Source of the DNA: Sulfurovum sp.
GTDB taxonomy: Bacteria > Campylobacterota > Campylobacteria > Campylobacterales > Sulfurovaceae
NCBI GenBank assembly: GCA_027081115.1
Contig: JALWLD010000046.1
Span: 1-53,956 of the forward strand
Length of the DNA: 53,956 bases
Direction of reading: 5' to 3'
Under the pieces are notes generated by a model. The model saw nothing but the letters and a program-made list of their open reading frames with translations, ran no database searches and was not told where the DNA came from. Below are positions 1 to 7,917 of this stretch, piece by piece. Position 1 is the first letter of the stretch; each line of letters opens with the position of its first letter. The translations under genes and the position numbers were made by a program.

Positions 1-713
1 CCTACCTTTTTCTGGCAAAAAATGCACCGGAATCTGTCTACAAAGCCAGACCTAAAAAAGTCTCTGATTATCTTAAACTACTGCGTGATAAAGATACATG
101 GTGGTTTAACCTCTTTTATGCCATCTCTTTTGGTGGATTTGTAGGTTTTGCCGGTTATATGAAAGTCTATTTGATGAACACATATCAGGCAGATATGTCG
201 GCTTTTGGTATAGATGTATTTAATGAGCCAAATGTAAAGGTGATTGCCGGGTATTTTGGTGCCTTGACTATTTTTGCAGGGGCAGTGCTTAGACCGGTCG
301 GTGGAAACATTGCTGATAAAATCGGTGGGGTAAAAGCTTTATATTTCTTCTATGGTGCTGTAGCAATACTTGTAGCTATCATGGCATTGGTTGATTTACC
401 ATTTTTTGTAGCCATTGCAGTACTTTTCTTGGTCATGGCAAGTTTGGGTATGGCAAATGGTTCAGTTTTTCAACTGGTACCACAGCGTTTTGGAAAAGAT
501 ATTGGTATTATGACAGGAATTGTAGGATGTGCCGGTGGTCTTGGTGGTACAGCCCTCATTAAAACACTTGGGTGGTCAAAAGGTGCTTTTGACGGATACT
601 CGACAGGATTCTTGATCTTTGCAGCAGTTGTACTTGTAGCGATCTTGGGACTCTCTTTTGTGAAAACAAGATGGAGAACGACCTGGGGTGCAAAAGCCGG
701 AGGAATGATATAA
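1..713 (+). CDS. narK: NarK/NasA-type nitrate/nitrite MFS transporter, C-terminal part (5' truncated by window)
   Basis: The reading frame is open from base 3, so the visible 236 residues are the C-terminal part of a larger protein; the Met at 159 is internal. The product is an inner-membrane carrier of the major facilitator superfamily that moves nitrate and/or nitrite. Visible support: several hydrophobic membrane segments, a loop with GGNIADKIGG (the MFS motif-A-like loop), and the Gly-rich stretch GMANGSVFQLVP ... GIVGCAGGLGG, which matches the nitrate signature of the nitrate/nitrite porter family. It ends at TAA just before a strong stem-loop, and the next gene on the same strand encodes a phosphatase-kinase fusion that is often seen beside nitrate transporters in Proteobacteria. 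Assignment to family is firm; import versus exchange cannot be told from this fragment. Confidence 0.88.
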   Translation, partial: YLFLAKNAPESVYKARPKKVSDYLKLLRDKDTWWFNLFYAISFGGFVGFAGYMKVYLMNTYQADMSAFGIDVFNEPNVKVIAGYFGALTIFAGAVLRPVGGNIADKIGGVKALYFFYGAVAILVAIMALVDLPFFVAIAVLFLVMASLGMANGSVFQLVPQRFGKDIGIMTGIVGCAGGLGGTALIKTLGWSKGAFDGYSTGFLIFAAVVLVAILGLSFVKTRWRTTWGAKAGGMI

Positions 714-731
714 TCATAAATCTGGCATCTA

Positions 732-762
732 TGCTTGAGTATAGGCACCATATACTCAAGCA
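732..762 (+). terminator. 12-bp perfect stem-loop after narK
   Basis: The arms TGCTTGAGTATA and TATACTCAAGCA pair perfectly around a 7-base loop (GGCACCA). It lies 18 bases after the narK stop. No run of T follows, so it may be a 3'-end stabiliser or an inefficient terminator rather than a classic intrinsic terminator. Confidence 0.45.
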
Positions 763-827
763 CAGACATCACTTTCATAATTCTCCTACAATATTTTTTA
801 TTTTAAATTATGTCATACTTTGTATCA

Positions 828-833
828 TATAAT
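828..833 (+). promoter_or_regulatory. -10 box (TATAAT) of the phosphatase-kinase gene
   Basis: A perfect TATAAT lies 24 bases before the start codon, preceded by a T/A-rich stretch, as is usual for sigma-70 promoters in Campylobacterota, which often lack a clear -35 box. It suggests the gene can be transcribed separately from narK. Confidence 0.5.
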
Positions 834-857
834 TTAGAATAAGACAAAGGTCTCACA

Positions 858-2486
858 ATGTCAAAGCAAAATATCGATACTTCCGGATTTACATTAGCTA
901 AAGGTACACAGCTCAAAGGGGATGATTTTTTTGAGATCAAGGTGATGGACAATATTACTGTTGCCGTAGTCTGTGACGGTGTGGGGTCTGCTATGCAGGG
1001 AGCTGAAGCGGCAAAGCGGGTATCTCACTTTCTGGTTCACTCTTTGAAGAATAGACCAAAGTCCTGGAGTATGGAGAAGTCCATTAAACACTTTATTGAA
1101 AATATCAACAGAGTGTTGTTTCTGGAATCTATGGAAGAGTATGAGCGTGAAGAGTTGGTCACGACCTTGGCACTTGTAGTCATTGAGGGAGACAGGCTTT
1201 TTGGTGCCAATGTAGGTGATAGTCGTATTTACCTGAGTCGTAACGGACAGTTTGCACAACTCTCTTCAGACCACTCGGTCGATGAAGAGGGTATGGAAGG
1301 CGTGTTGGAATCGGCTATGGGACTTGAAGAAGAGGTAGAGCCTTACTATTTTGAAAACAACCTTCAGGCAAAAGATCAGATACTTCTGTGTTCAGATGGA
1401 CTCTATACGGAACTTTCTCAGGATGAATTGGCAGGAAGTCTACCCATGGGTGCATCATTCTTAGTCAAAAAAGCCAGTAAAAAACATGATGATAAACTGC
1501 CAGATGATACAACAGCAGTAGTGTTGGAAATTAAAGAGCTTGACCCGAGACTGAAACTGAAGCAGACAGATCTTATCATTGAAGAGAAGTATAAAGTGGG
1601 AGATGTTATTGATGGTTATAAGCTGGTTAAACCACTTATCCAGAATAACCGTACCTGGCTTTGTGTAAACAAAGGTGTTCAGTATGTTTTGAAGTTTGCT
1701 CCTATAGAAGCTTTGGAAGATGAGAGTATTTTGGACTTTTTTGTTAAAGAAGTTTGGATGGCAAAACGGCTTAAAGCAGGCTTTTTTCCTAAAGCAGTAG
1801 TCCCAAAAAAGCGTACACATCGTTATTATATTATGTCTTATGTGGATGGTATTTCTCTTAAAGAGTTCATCGCTAAAAAACCATTGACTGTAGATATGGC
1901 CATTGAACTTGCACAATTTTTACTGAAAATGTCACAGTTCCTTACAAAGCTTGACCTGGTACATGGAGATATCAAGCCTGAAAACATCATTGTAACCAAA
2001 CGGAAAGAGAAATTTGTCTTTAAAATGGTAGATTTTGGAAGCATTACAGAAGCGTACTCAAATGTTTCCCGAGCAGGTACACCTTCCTATCTGGCACCAG
2101 AGCGTTTCAGCCAGGCACCTATAACCGAGCAGACAGAGATCTATGCAATAGGTGTGACTCTGTATGAAGCATTGACCCAAAAGTTCCCCTTTGGTGAGAT
2201 AGAACCTTTTCAAAATCCTTCATTCGATAAAACGCCCAAGCATCCTACCAAGTTCAATGCCAAAATTCCAGACTGGTTTGAAAGTGTCATTTTGCGTGCC
2301 ATAGAGACCAATACAGATAAACGTTATCATAACTACTCTGAGATGCTTTTTGAGATGAATAACCCCCAAAAGGTTAAACCTTACTTTGATAAGAATCTTT
2401 CGTTTATAGAAAGAAATGAAAAAATGGTGTATAAAGTAGGATTTATCGTAATGTTTATCTTAAATATTGTGCAGATATTACTCTAA
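858..2486 (+). CDS. Bifunctional PP2C-family phosphatase / Ser-Thr protein kinase with C-terminal membrane anchor
   Basis: A 542-residue fusion. Residues about 10-225 form a PP2C phosphatase domain: the metal-binding Asp in VCDGVGS (D40), VGDSRIY (D121), SDG (D180) and DDTT (D216/217) are all present. Residues about 250-510 form a protein kinase domain: candidate ATP lysine K279 in YVLKF, catalytic loop HGDIKPEN (D371, N376), metal Asp in DFG (392-394), and GTPSYLAPE (APE motif). The Gly-rich loop is not recognisable. The last 20 residues are hydrophobic, so the protein is probably anchored in the inner membrane with both domains in the cytoplasm. The RBS is AAAGG 7 bases before ATG. Fusions of this kind are known beside nitrate transport or assimilation genes, but their substrate is not known to me. 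Both active sites look intact, so it could write and erase the same phosphate. Confidence 0.88.
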   Translation: MSKQNIDTSGFTLAKGTQLKGDDFFEIKVMDNITVAVVCDGVGSAMQGAEAAKRVSHFLVHSLKNRPKSWSMEKSIKHFIENINRVLFLESMEEYEREELVTTLALVVIEGDRLFGANVGDSRIYLSRNGQFAQLSSDHSVDEEGMEGVLESAMGLEEEVEPYYFENNLQAKDQILLCSDGLYTELSQDELAGSLPMGASFLVKKASKKHDDKLPDDTTAVVLEIKELDPRLKLKQTDLIIEEKYKVGDVIDGYKLVKPLIQNNRTWLCVNKGVQYVLKFAPIEALEDESILDFFVKEVWMAKRLKAGFFPKAVVPKKRTHRYYIMSYVDGISLKEFIAKKPLTVDMAIELAQFLLKMSQFLTKLDLVHGDIKPENIIVTKRKEKFVFKMVDFGSITEAYSNVSRAGTPSYLAPERFSQAPITEQTEIYAIGVTLYEALTQKFPFGEIEPFQNPSFDKTPKHPTKFNAKIPDWFESVILRAIETNTDKRYHNYSEMLFEMNNPQKVKPYFDKNLSFIERNEKMVYKVGFIVMFILNIVQILL

Positions 2487-2630
2487 GTCATTAAAAATTT
2501 ATATATTTATATAGTCTTAGAGTATAAAGTGAAAATATTTTGATATACTTTAATATGGAAATAGTGAAGTAGATAAATTTTTTATTACTTTAAGTCAATA
2601 GTTATATACCTGAGGAAGGGAAAATAATAC

Positions 2631-3131
2631 ATGAAAAACACTATGTATTTAATGGTCATGGTACTTACTTCTATCATCATACAGGGGTGCGGTGAGCCAT
2701 CGATGGATGAGATTGCCGAAAAGATAGTCAAAGTAGAAACACCCAAGGGAAAATATACCACTGTCAATAAGAGCTCCGGTGCTTATGGCAGATATCAGAT
2801 CATGCCTAAAACAGCAAAACACTATACTAAAAAACTCAATATCAATCACTCTAAATGGAAAGATCCTAGAAATCAAGACAAAATCTTCATGGCTCTGCTA
2901 TCAGATAATGTTAAATGTTTAAAAGAAAACGGTATAGAAGTCAATGCTTTTACTGTGTATGGTTGCCATCAGCAAGGTGCTACAGGCTTTAAGTGTATTG
3001 TGAAGAATGAAAAGATGTCTTGTTATTCTTATACAAAATTAAGAAGAAATTTACCTAAAAAATATAAACATATCAGTAATCAAAAGCTACGAAAAGCCTG
3101 GATAAACTACTGGAAAGATAAAATGAGTTAA
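2631..3131 (+). CDS. Small lipoprotein resembling a lytic transglycosylase (SLT-like)
   Basis: 166 residues starting with a hydrophobic signal and a lipobox-like IIQGC (Cys20), so it is probably a lipoprotein. After it come KVET (Glu36 is the candidate catalytic acid) and SGAYGRYQIMPKTAKHY, which is the hallmark GxYQIMPxTA segment of lytic transglycosylases of the SLT/VirB1 type. The domain is short for the family and three Cys residues (113, 123, 132 region) are unusual. It would cleave peptidoglycan glycan strands in the periplasm. The RBS GAGGAAGGG is good. It is convergent with mltG, 3 bases apart. Fold family is fairly sure; enzymatic activity is inferred. Confidence 0.65.
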   Translation: MKNTMYLMVMVLTSIIIQGCGEPSMDEIAEKIVKVETPKGKYTTVNKSSGAYGRYQIMPKTAKHYTKKLNINHSKWKDPRNQDKIFMALLSDNVKCLKENGIEVNAFTVYGCHQQGATGFKCIVKNEKMSCYSYTKLRRNLPKKYKHISNQKLRKAWINYWKDKMS

Positions 3132-3158
3132 AGCTTATTTGGCTTTTTTTATATTTTT
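3131..3158 (+). terminator. Intrinsic terminator of the SLT-like gene, lying in the mltG 3' end
   Basis: AAAGC / GCTTT (5 bp, 7-base loop) is followed by TTTATATTTTTT on the plus strand. The stem covers the last bases of both convergent genes, and the T tract is read in reverse as the Lys-rich C-terminus of MltG. Confidence 0.5.
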
Positions 3159-4088
3159 TCTATGGGCTTTGAATGTATCTGTAAAATCGTGGGTACCCTT
3201 TTTATTTTTCATAAAGTAGAGGTGTTTACTTTTTGCAGGTTTTATAGCCGCTTTAATGGCAGAGATACTTACCGCACCTATAGGTGAAGCTGGCAGACCT
3301 TTATGTTTGTAGGTATTAAAAGTGGAGTTGTCCTCTTTAATACGTTTAGGTGTTACTTTTATATGAGAGTATTTCCCATAATTGAGTGTCCCATCCATTT
3401 GTAAACGCATCCTTTTTTTCAGACGATTATGTATAACAGAGGAGACCATGGGCATTTCTGCATTGTTTGCCGCTTCTTTTTGTATGATAGAAGCTATGAC
3501 CAATACATTAAGCCACTGCTTTTGGTCGTAGTTGCCATAAATTTTTTCTGAGAACTGTTTATACTTTTTTTCTGATTCCCGTACAAGAAAACTCATCAGA
3601 TGTTTCTCTTTGATCCCATAAGGTACATAGTAGGTATCTGCATAGATACCTGCTTCCGGGTAAGGGGAGAATTCTTTGTAGTATTTATCAAGTTTGTCAG
3701 CATCTAGTTTCAACTCTTTTGCAAGGGTTTTGAAAAAGATCTCTGAGGTCTCTCCAGGTATGAGAGTGACTTTGTTAATGACTGCTTTTGCATTGGTTAG
3801 TTTATAGAGAAAATCAATGCGGTTGAGTTCATTTTTACCTATATGTATCCATCCACTTTGAGGAGAGCCCATAAAGCGTAGAATGTAGCCATCAAGGAAA
3901 GAGAGTTCGTACCCTTTTTTGGTCAGTTGTGATATAATATTTCTAATAGAGCCTTGGGGGATGAAGAGTGTTTGTGTTGTCTTCACAGGGAGAGTTGTGT
4001 AAAAGGCAAAAGAGATGATCAAAACGAGTGCAATGTTTTCTGCCCATACGATCCATGTTCTCCATGTGGTATTGCGTGATACACTCAT
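3135..4088 (-). CDS. mltG: Endolytic murein transglycosylase MltG (YceG-like)
   Basis: 317 residues: one N-terminal membrane segment (about 17-34), then a periplasmic YceG/MltG domain. The diagnostic motifs are SIIQKEA with its catalytic Glu, VSSVIHNRL, LQMDGTLNYG, and the C-terminal STFNTYKHKGLPASPIG. The enzyme cuts nascent glycan strands at the membrane surface and is thought to set glycan chain length. The start ATG has AGGA about 11 bases upstream. That start lies inside the beginning of the divergent AsmA-like gene, so the two genes overlap head to head. Length is normal for the family. Confidence 0.92.
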   Translation of the reverse strand: MSVSRNTTWRTWIVWAENIALVLIISFAFYTTLPVKTTQTLFIPQGSIRNIISQLTKKGYELSFLDGYILRFMGSPQSGWIHIGKNELNRIDFLYKLTNAKAVINKVTLIPGETSEIFFKTLAKELKLDADKLDKYYKEFSPYPEAGIYADTYYVPYGIKEKHLMSFLVRESEKKYKQFSEKIYGNYDQKQWLNVLVIASIIQKEAANNAEMPMVSSVIHNRLKKRMRLQMDGTLNYGKYSHIKVTPKRIKEDNSTFNTYKHKGLPASPIGAVSISAIKAAIKPAKSKHLYFMKNKKGTHDFTDTFKAHRKNIKKAK

Positions 4089-6696
4089 TTTTCTACTTGT
4101 CCTTTTCTTTGCACTCTTTGGCTGGCTATTGTATGGTATACAAACAGATAAACTGGTCTTTGGTCAGTACGAGATTGACGGATTATACATTAAACTCGAT
4201 AAAAAGCTTACACTTACAGCCAATAAAATCATTATTCCAGAAACCAAAGCCAAACCCTCTTTTGACAATATTGATCGTACTTTTGATAGAATCAAATATC
4301 TCTTTAGCTATTTTGAATATATCGATCTTAGAGACATCCATTTTAAAAATAATACTTTTAATTTTCTTTTCTCAGATAATGTACTCTACATCAACTCCGA
4401 TGATTATGAGATTGCTGGAAATATAGAGCGAAAAGGTAAAAAACTCATTGCCGATATCTCTTTATTCTATATCAAAAAAGAGAAGATAAATATTACAGGT
4501 AAGTTAAAATATTTTCTGAACAAAGACCGGCTTGAGACTGAAGGTGCGTTTGAGGCCTATAACATTTCTGGAAACTTTGCTGCTTTTAAAGAGAATGATG
4601 ATATCTCTTTTGCTGTAAAAAGTGATATCTTTACAGACCTCCAAACACTTACTGCCAAACTTCCTATTAAAGAGGTCATCAAACCTTGGATCTCGGGTAG
4701 AGTAGAAGCCAAACAGTATCAATTGGACTCTTTTGTGGGAAAAGCAAGCATTGTTGATAAAAAGTTAAAAGTTGATGTTGAATCTCTCAGGGGAGATGCT
4801 ACTCTCAATGAGGTTAAAATAAATTTTAAAGATGGATTGGCACCTGTAATTGCCAAAAAAGTTAAACTTCGATTTGAGAACAGAGCTTTATATTTTGACC
4901 TTGAAAACCCAAGCTATAAAAACAGAGATTTGAATGGATCAAAGGTCTCTATTACCAATATGAAAAAAGGAAAGATAGCACTGTTGCATCTTGACTTGAA
5001 GGTAAAAAGTCAGTTGGATGCAACAGTACAAAAGATATTAAAAGCCTATAAACTCAAGATACCTGTGCTAGAAAAAGGAGAAGAGCTAAGAGGTGATATT
5101 AAGTTGATTATTCCTTTAAAAAAGAAGTATAAAAGTGCTAAGGAGAAAGCAAAACATAAGGTAGAAGTAGATATTGATTTAATGTTGTCAAAAGGGCTCC
5201 TTACTATAAATAAAAATATAAAACTGCCTGTATTGCGGGGAAAAGTACACTATTCAAGGGGTGTAGTGACACTGAGAAATATCGTCTTAAAAGAGAGTTG
5301 GTATGCAGGTGTTGTCAATGGAACAATAAAGTTAAAAAAGAAAATAGCCGATCTTAAAGTGAATGTAGATCGTTTGGCATTTGGTAGTAAAAAAGAGAAA
5401 TTCTTTGTGCTTAAAAATAAAAATTTAGTGATGAAAATCAATTATGAAAAACATACCATAGAGATACCTACACTCAATGCAAAGCTTTTACGAAAAGATA
5501 AAATATATACTATCGAGCTTTCAAATTTAAACACGATTAAGCCTTATATTCATATAGATGATATAGAGATGGATGGTGGATCTATGGAGATAGTAACAAA
5601 AGATTTTGTTACCTACAGCTTTAATGGTATTTTAAAACGTAACGCATGTTTTTTCTACGACAAGAAGAATGTATGTCATACACGTATCCCCTGTAAAGGC
5701 AAGGTATCTAAGGGGCAGTTTATTCTCCATGCATTTGATAATCGTTTAAATATAAATATTGCCAAAGCAATGATACGTGTCAATAATCTCAATATAGACC
5801 TCAAAGCATTTTTTGATTCACGTAAAAATGTTAAATCAACCAGTAAGTCTAAAAAATCCAAAGATCTTACCATCTTGGGAAAAAACAGTCAGCTTAGATA
5901 CAAAGAGTATACTCTTGTAACGGACAACTATAAAATCGTAGGTAATATAAATGGAAATATTAATGCTGTAGGTACGTTAAAAAAAGACAAAGTAAGGTTT
6001 ATCAAAAAGGGTAAAAAAGTTCATATAGAGGCCATAAAGATTAAAGATGCATTGTTGCACCCACTTATCAATTTTAAGGGATTAAAAGGTGGGAGGTATA
6101 CCTTTAAAGCACATGGAGATCCTGATAAAGTGATGCATGGTGAAGTAATTATTGAGGGTGGGGTCATGCGTGATTTTAAAGCTTATAACAATACCTTAGC
6201 CTTCATCAATACACTGCCTGCTTTAGCCACCTTGAGTAAACCCGGGTATTCCAAAAAAGGGTTTACCATAAAGCATGGCCTTGCCAAATATAGAAAAATA
6301 GGTGATCGAATTATTTTTGATATGATTCACATTGAAGGTACTTCTGCTGATATCGTAGGAAAAGGTGAGATCAATCTAAAATTCAATACTATTAAAATGA
6401 ACCTGGCCATACAAACAGCTAGAGAGTTTGGTAAAGTAGTAGGGTCTGTACCGCTTCTTGGTTACATTTTGATGGGAAAAGACAAAAGTATGACAGTTGG
6501 GTTAAGCATTACAGGCTCTCTATCCAAACCGGTTGTAAAAACATCTGCAACAAAAGAGATGCTCAAGTTACCGCTTGACATTATCAAACGTACACTACAG
6601 TCACCGGCACATATTTTAAATCAAGAGAAAAAACCTGAAAAGAAAGTAACACCAAAAGTCAAAAAGCCAAATATATTTAACCGTGTGGCTCCCTGA
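4015..6696 (+). CDS. AsmA/YhdP-like large envelope protein
   Basis: 893 residues with one N-terminal membrane segment (about 24-44) and a very long beta-rich body. The end, with EINLKFNTIKMNLAIQ, GSVPLLGYILMGKDK and SITGSLSKP, is typical of the C-terminal domain of AsmA-like/YhdP proteins, which are thought to form a bridge across the periplasm that carries phospholipid to the outer membrane. The first ATG has AAAAGG 8 bases upstream and is used here; ATG at 4033, GTG at 4066 or TTG at 4072 would also keep the membrane segment. With the first ATG the gene overlaps the divergent mltG by 74 bases. It ends directly against the convergent LolC/E gene with no bases between. The sequence is diverged, so the family rests on architecture and the C-terminal motifs. 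Confidence 0.75.
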   Translation: MIKTSAMFSAHTIHVLHVVLRDTLIFLLVLFFALFGWLLYGIQTDKLVFGQYEIDGLYIKLDKKLTLTANKIIIPETKAKPSFDNIDRTFDRIKYLFSYFEYIDLRDIHFKNNTFNFLFSDNVLYINSDDYEIAGNIERKGKKLIADISLFYIKKEKINITGKLKYFLNKDRLETEGAFEAYNISGNFAAFKENDDISFAVKSDIFTDLQTLTAKLPIKEVIKPWISGRVEAKQYQLDSFVGKASIVDKKLKVDVESLRGDATLNEVKINFKDGLAPVIAKKVKLRFENRALYFDLENPSYKNRDLNGSKVSITNMKKGKIALLHLDLKVKSQLDATVQKILKAYKLKIPVLEKGEELRGDIKLIIPLKKKYKSAKEKAKHKVEVDIDLMLSKGLLTINKNIKLPVLRGKVHYSRGVVTLRNIVLKESWYAGVVNGTIKLKKKIADLKVNVDRLAFGSKKEKFFVLKNKNLVMKINYEKHTIEIPTLNAKLLRKDKIYTIELSNLNTIKPYIHIDDIEMDGGSMEIVTKDFVTYSFNGILKRNACFFYDKKNVCHTRIPCKGKVSKGQFILHAFDNRLNINIAKAMIRVNNLNIDLKAFFDSRKNVKSTSKSKKSKDLTILGKNSQLRYKEYTLVTDNYKIVGNINGNINAVGTLKKDKVRFIKKGKKVHIEAIKIKDALLHPLINFKGLKGGRYTFKAHGDPDKVMHGEVIIEGGVMRDFKAYNNTLAFINTLPALATLSKPGYSKKGFTIKHGLAKYRKIGDRIIFDMIHIEGTSADIVGKGEINLKFNTIKMNLAIQTAREFGKVVGSVPLLGYILMGKDKSMTVGLSITGSLSKPVVKTSATKEMLKLPLDIIKRTLQSPAHILNQEKKPEKKVTPKVKKPNIFNRVAP

Positions 6697-7917
6697 CTAC
6701 TCATTACGTAGTACGGTGAGCGGGTCTGTTTGAGACGCTTTTCTTGCAGGGTAGAGTGCTGAGAGCAAAATGATAAACGAAGTCCCTAAAATAATAAAAG
6801 AAAAATCACTTAAAGTGAGGTCAACAGGTAATTTACTGGTACCATAGACATCTTCAGGCATAGAGATAATGTCAAAGGTGGTCAATACCCAGATACCAAA
6901 GCCACCAAGTATCGTACCTGCAATAATTCCTGCTGAACCAATGATGAGACCCAGTTTAAAGAAGATGGATTTTATCTCTGTTTTTGTGGCACCCAGAGTA
7001 CGCATGAGAGCAATTTCAGACCTTCTACTCATTACGGTCATCAAAAGTGAAGAGATGATGTTCAGTGAGGCTACTAAGATAATAAGAAGAAGTACCAAGA
7101 ATAGTGCTTTTTTTTCCATTTCCATGGCTGCAAAGAAATTTCCATTTTGTTGCCACCATCCCTCTGCAATGATATTTTCAGGGAGGAAAGCACGTAGTGC
7201 TTCTATCTCTTTGACAGGATCTTCTGTATAAATATGCAAGCCATCATAGACACCATGTTGACGTTTAAGTAACTTTTCAAAAGCTTCTAGGGAGGTATAC
7301 ATAATGGCTTTGTCATAGGCTTTGAGTCCTGAATCAAAAACACCATCTACAATGAAGCGTTTTTGTAGAGGCATGGTACCAAAACCAATGGCTTGCTGTT
7401 CTGAAAAGTAGAGGGTAACTTTTTTACCTTTAGGTGCATTCATCTCAAAAGAGAGGGCATCACCTATGACAATTCTGAATTTGTTGGTAGAATCTCCACG
7501 ACCTTCTTTGAAAACGTGATTAATGGCTGCTTCTCTGTCATAGTCTACACCATAGAGAAGTGAACCCTGTACAGCATTTTCATTTTTGGTAATGACCTGG
7601 GTTGTGTAGTAAGGAGATATCTTAAACTGTGGAAACTTTTTTGTAAGTCTTTCTACCAAAGTATCGGTTGTGGCATTCTCTTCAATAGGGAGTAGGGTAA
7701 TGGGGTAATTCATCACAAAAAGTTTTTTGGAAAATTCTTTTTGTGTACCATTCATCACACCCATGGCGATCATTAAAACCATCACACCTGCTGCAATACC
7801 TAAAAATGCAAGTATTGCAGAGATAAATATAAAAGGATTTTCTTTATCGTATTTCAGATAGTGTTTAATGATGTGCCTAACAAATTTTTTGTTAGGCTTG
7901 GAGATACTTTTGGACAT
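6697..7917 (-). CDS. lolE: LolC/LolE-family lipoprotein-releasing ABC transporter permease
   Basis: 406 residues with the FtsX/LolCE layout: an N-terminal membrane helix (about 30-55), a large periplasmic domain, then three C-terminal helices. The segment SRRSEIALMRTLGATKTEIKS is the conserved cytoplasmic coupling motif of this family. It would extract lipoproteins from the inner membrane and hand them to LolA, which is encoded about 3 kb away here. Its ATG overlaps the secA stop (TAATG), so it is probably translationally coupled to SecA. The ATPase partner LolD is not in the window. Campylobacterota often have one permease of this type, so LolC, LolE and LolF labels are interchangeable here. 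Confidence 0.85.
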   Translation of the reverse strand: MSKSISKPNKKFVRHIIKHYLKYDKENPFIFISAILAFLGIAAGVMVLMIAMGVMNGTQKEFSKKLFVMNYPITLLPIEENATTDTLVERLTKKFPQFKISPYYTTQVITKNENAVQGSLLYGVDYDREAAINHVFKEGRGDSTNKFRIVIGDALSFEMNAPKGKKVTLYFSEQQAIGFGTMPLQKRFIVDGVFDSGLKAYDKAIMYTSLEAFEKLLKRQHGVYDGLHIYTEDPVKEIEALRAFLPENIIAEGWWQQNGNFFAAMEMEKKALFLVLLLIILVASLNIISSLLMTVMSRRSEIALMRTLGATKTEIKSIFFKLGLIIGSAGIIAGTILGGFGIWVLTTFDIISMPEDVYGTSKLPVDLTLSDFSFIILGTSFIILLSALYPARKASQTDPLTVLRNE

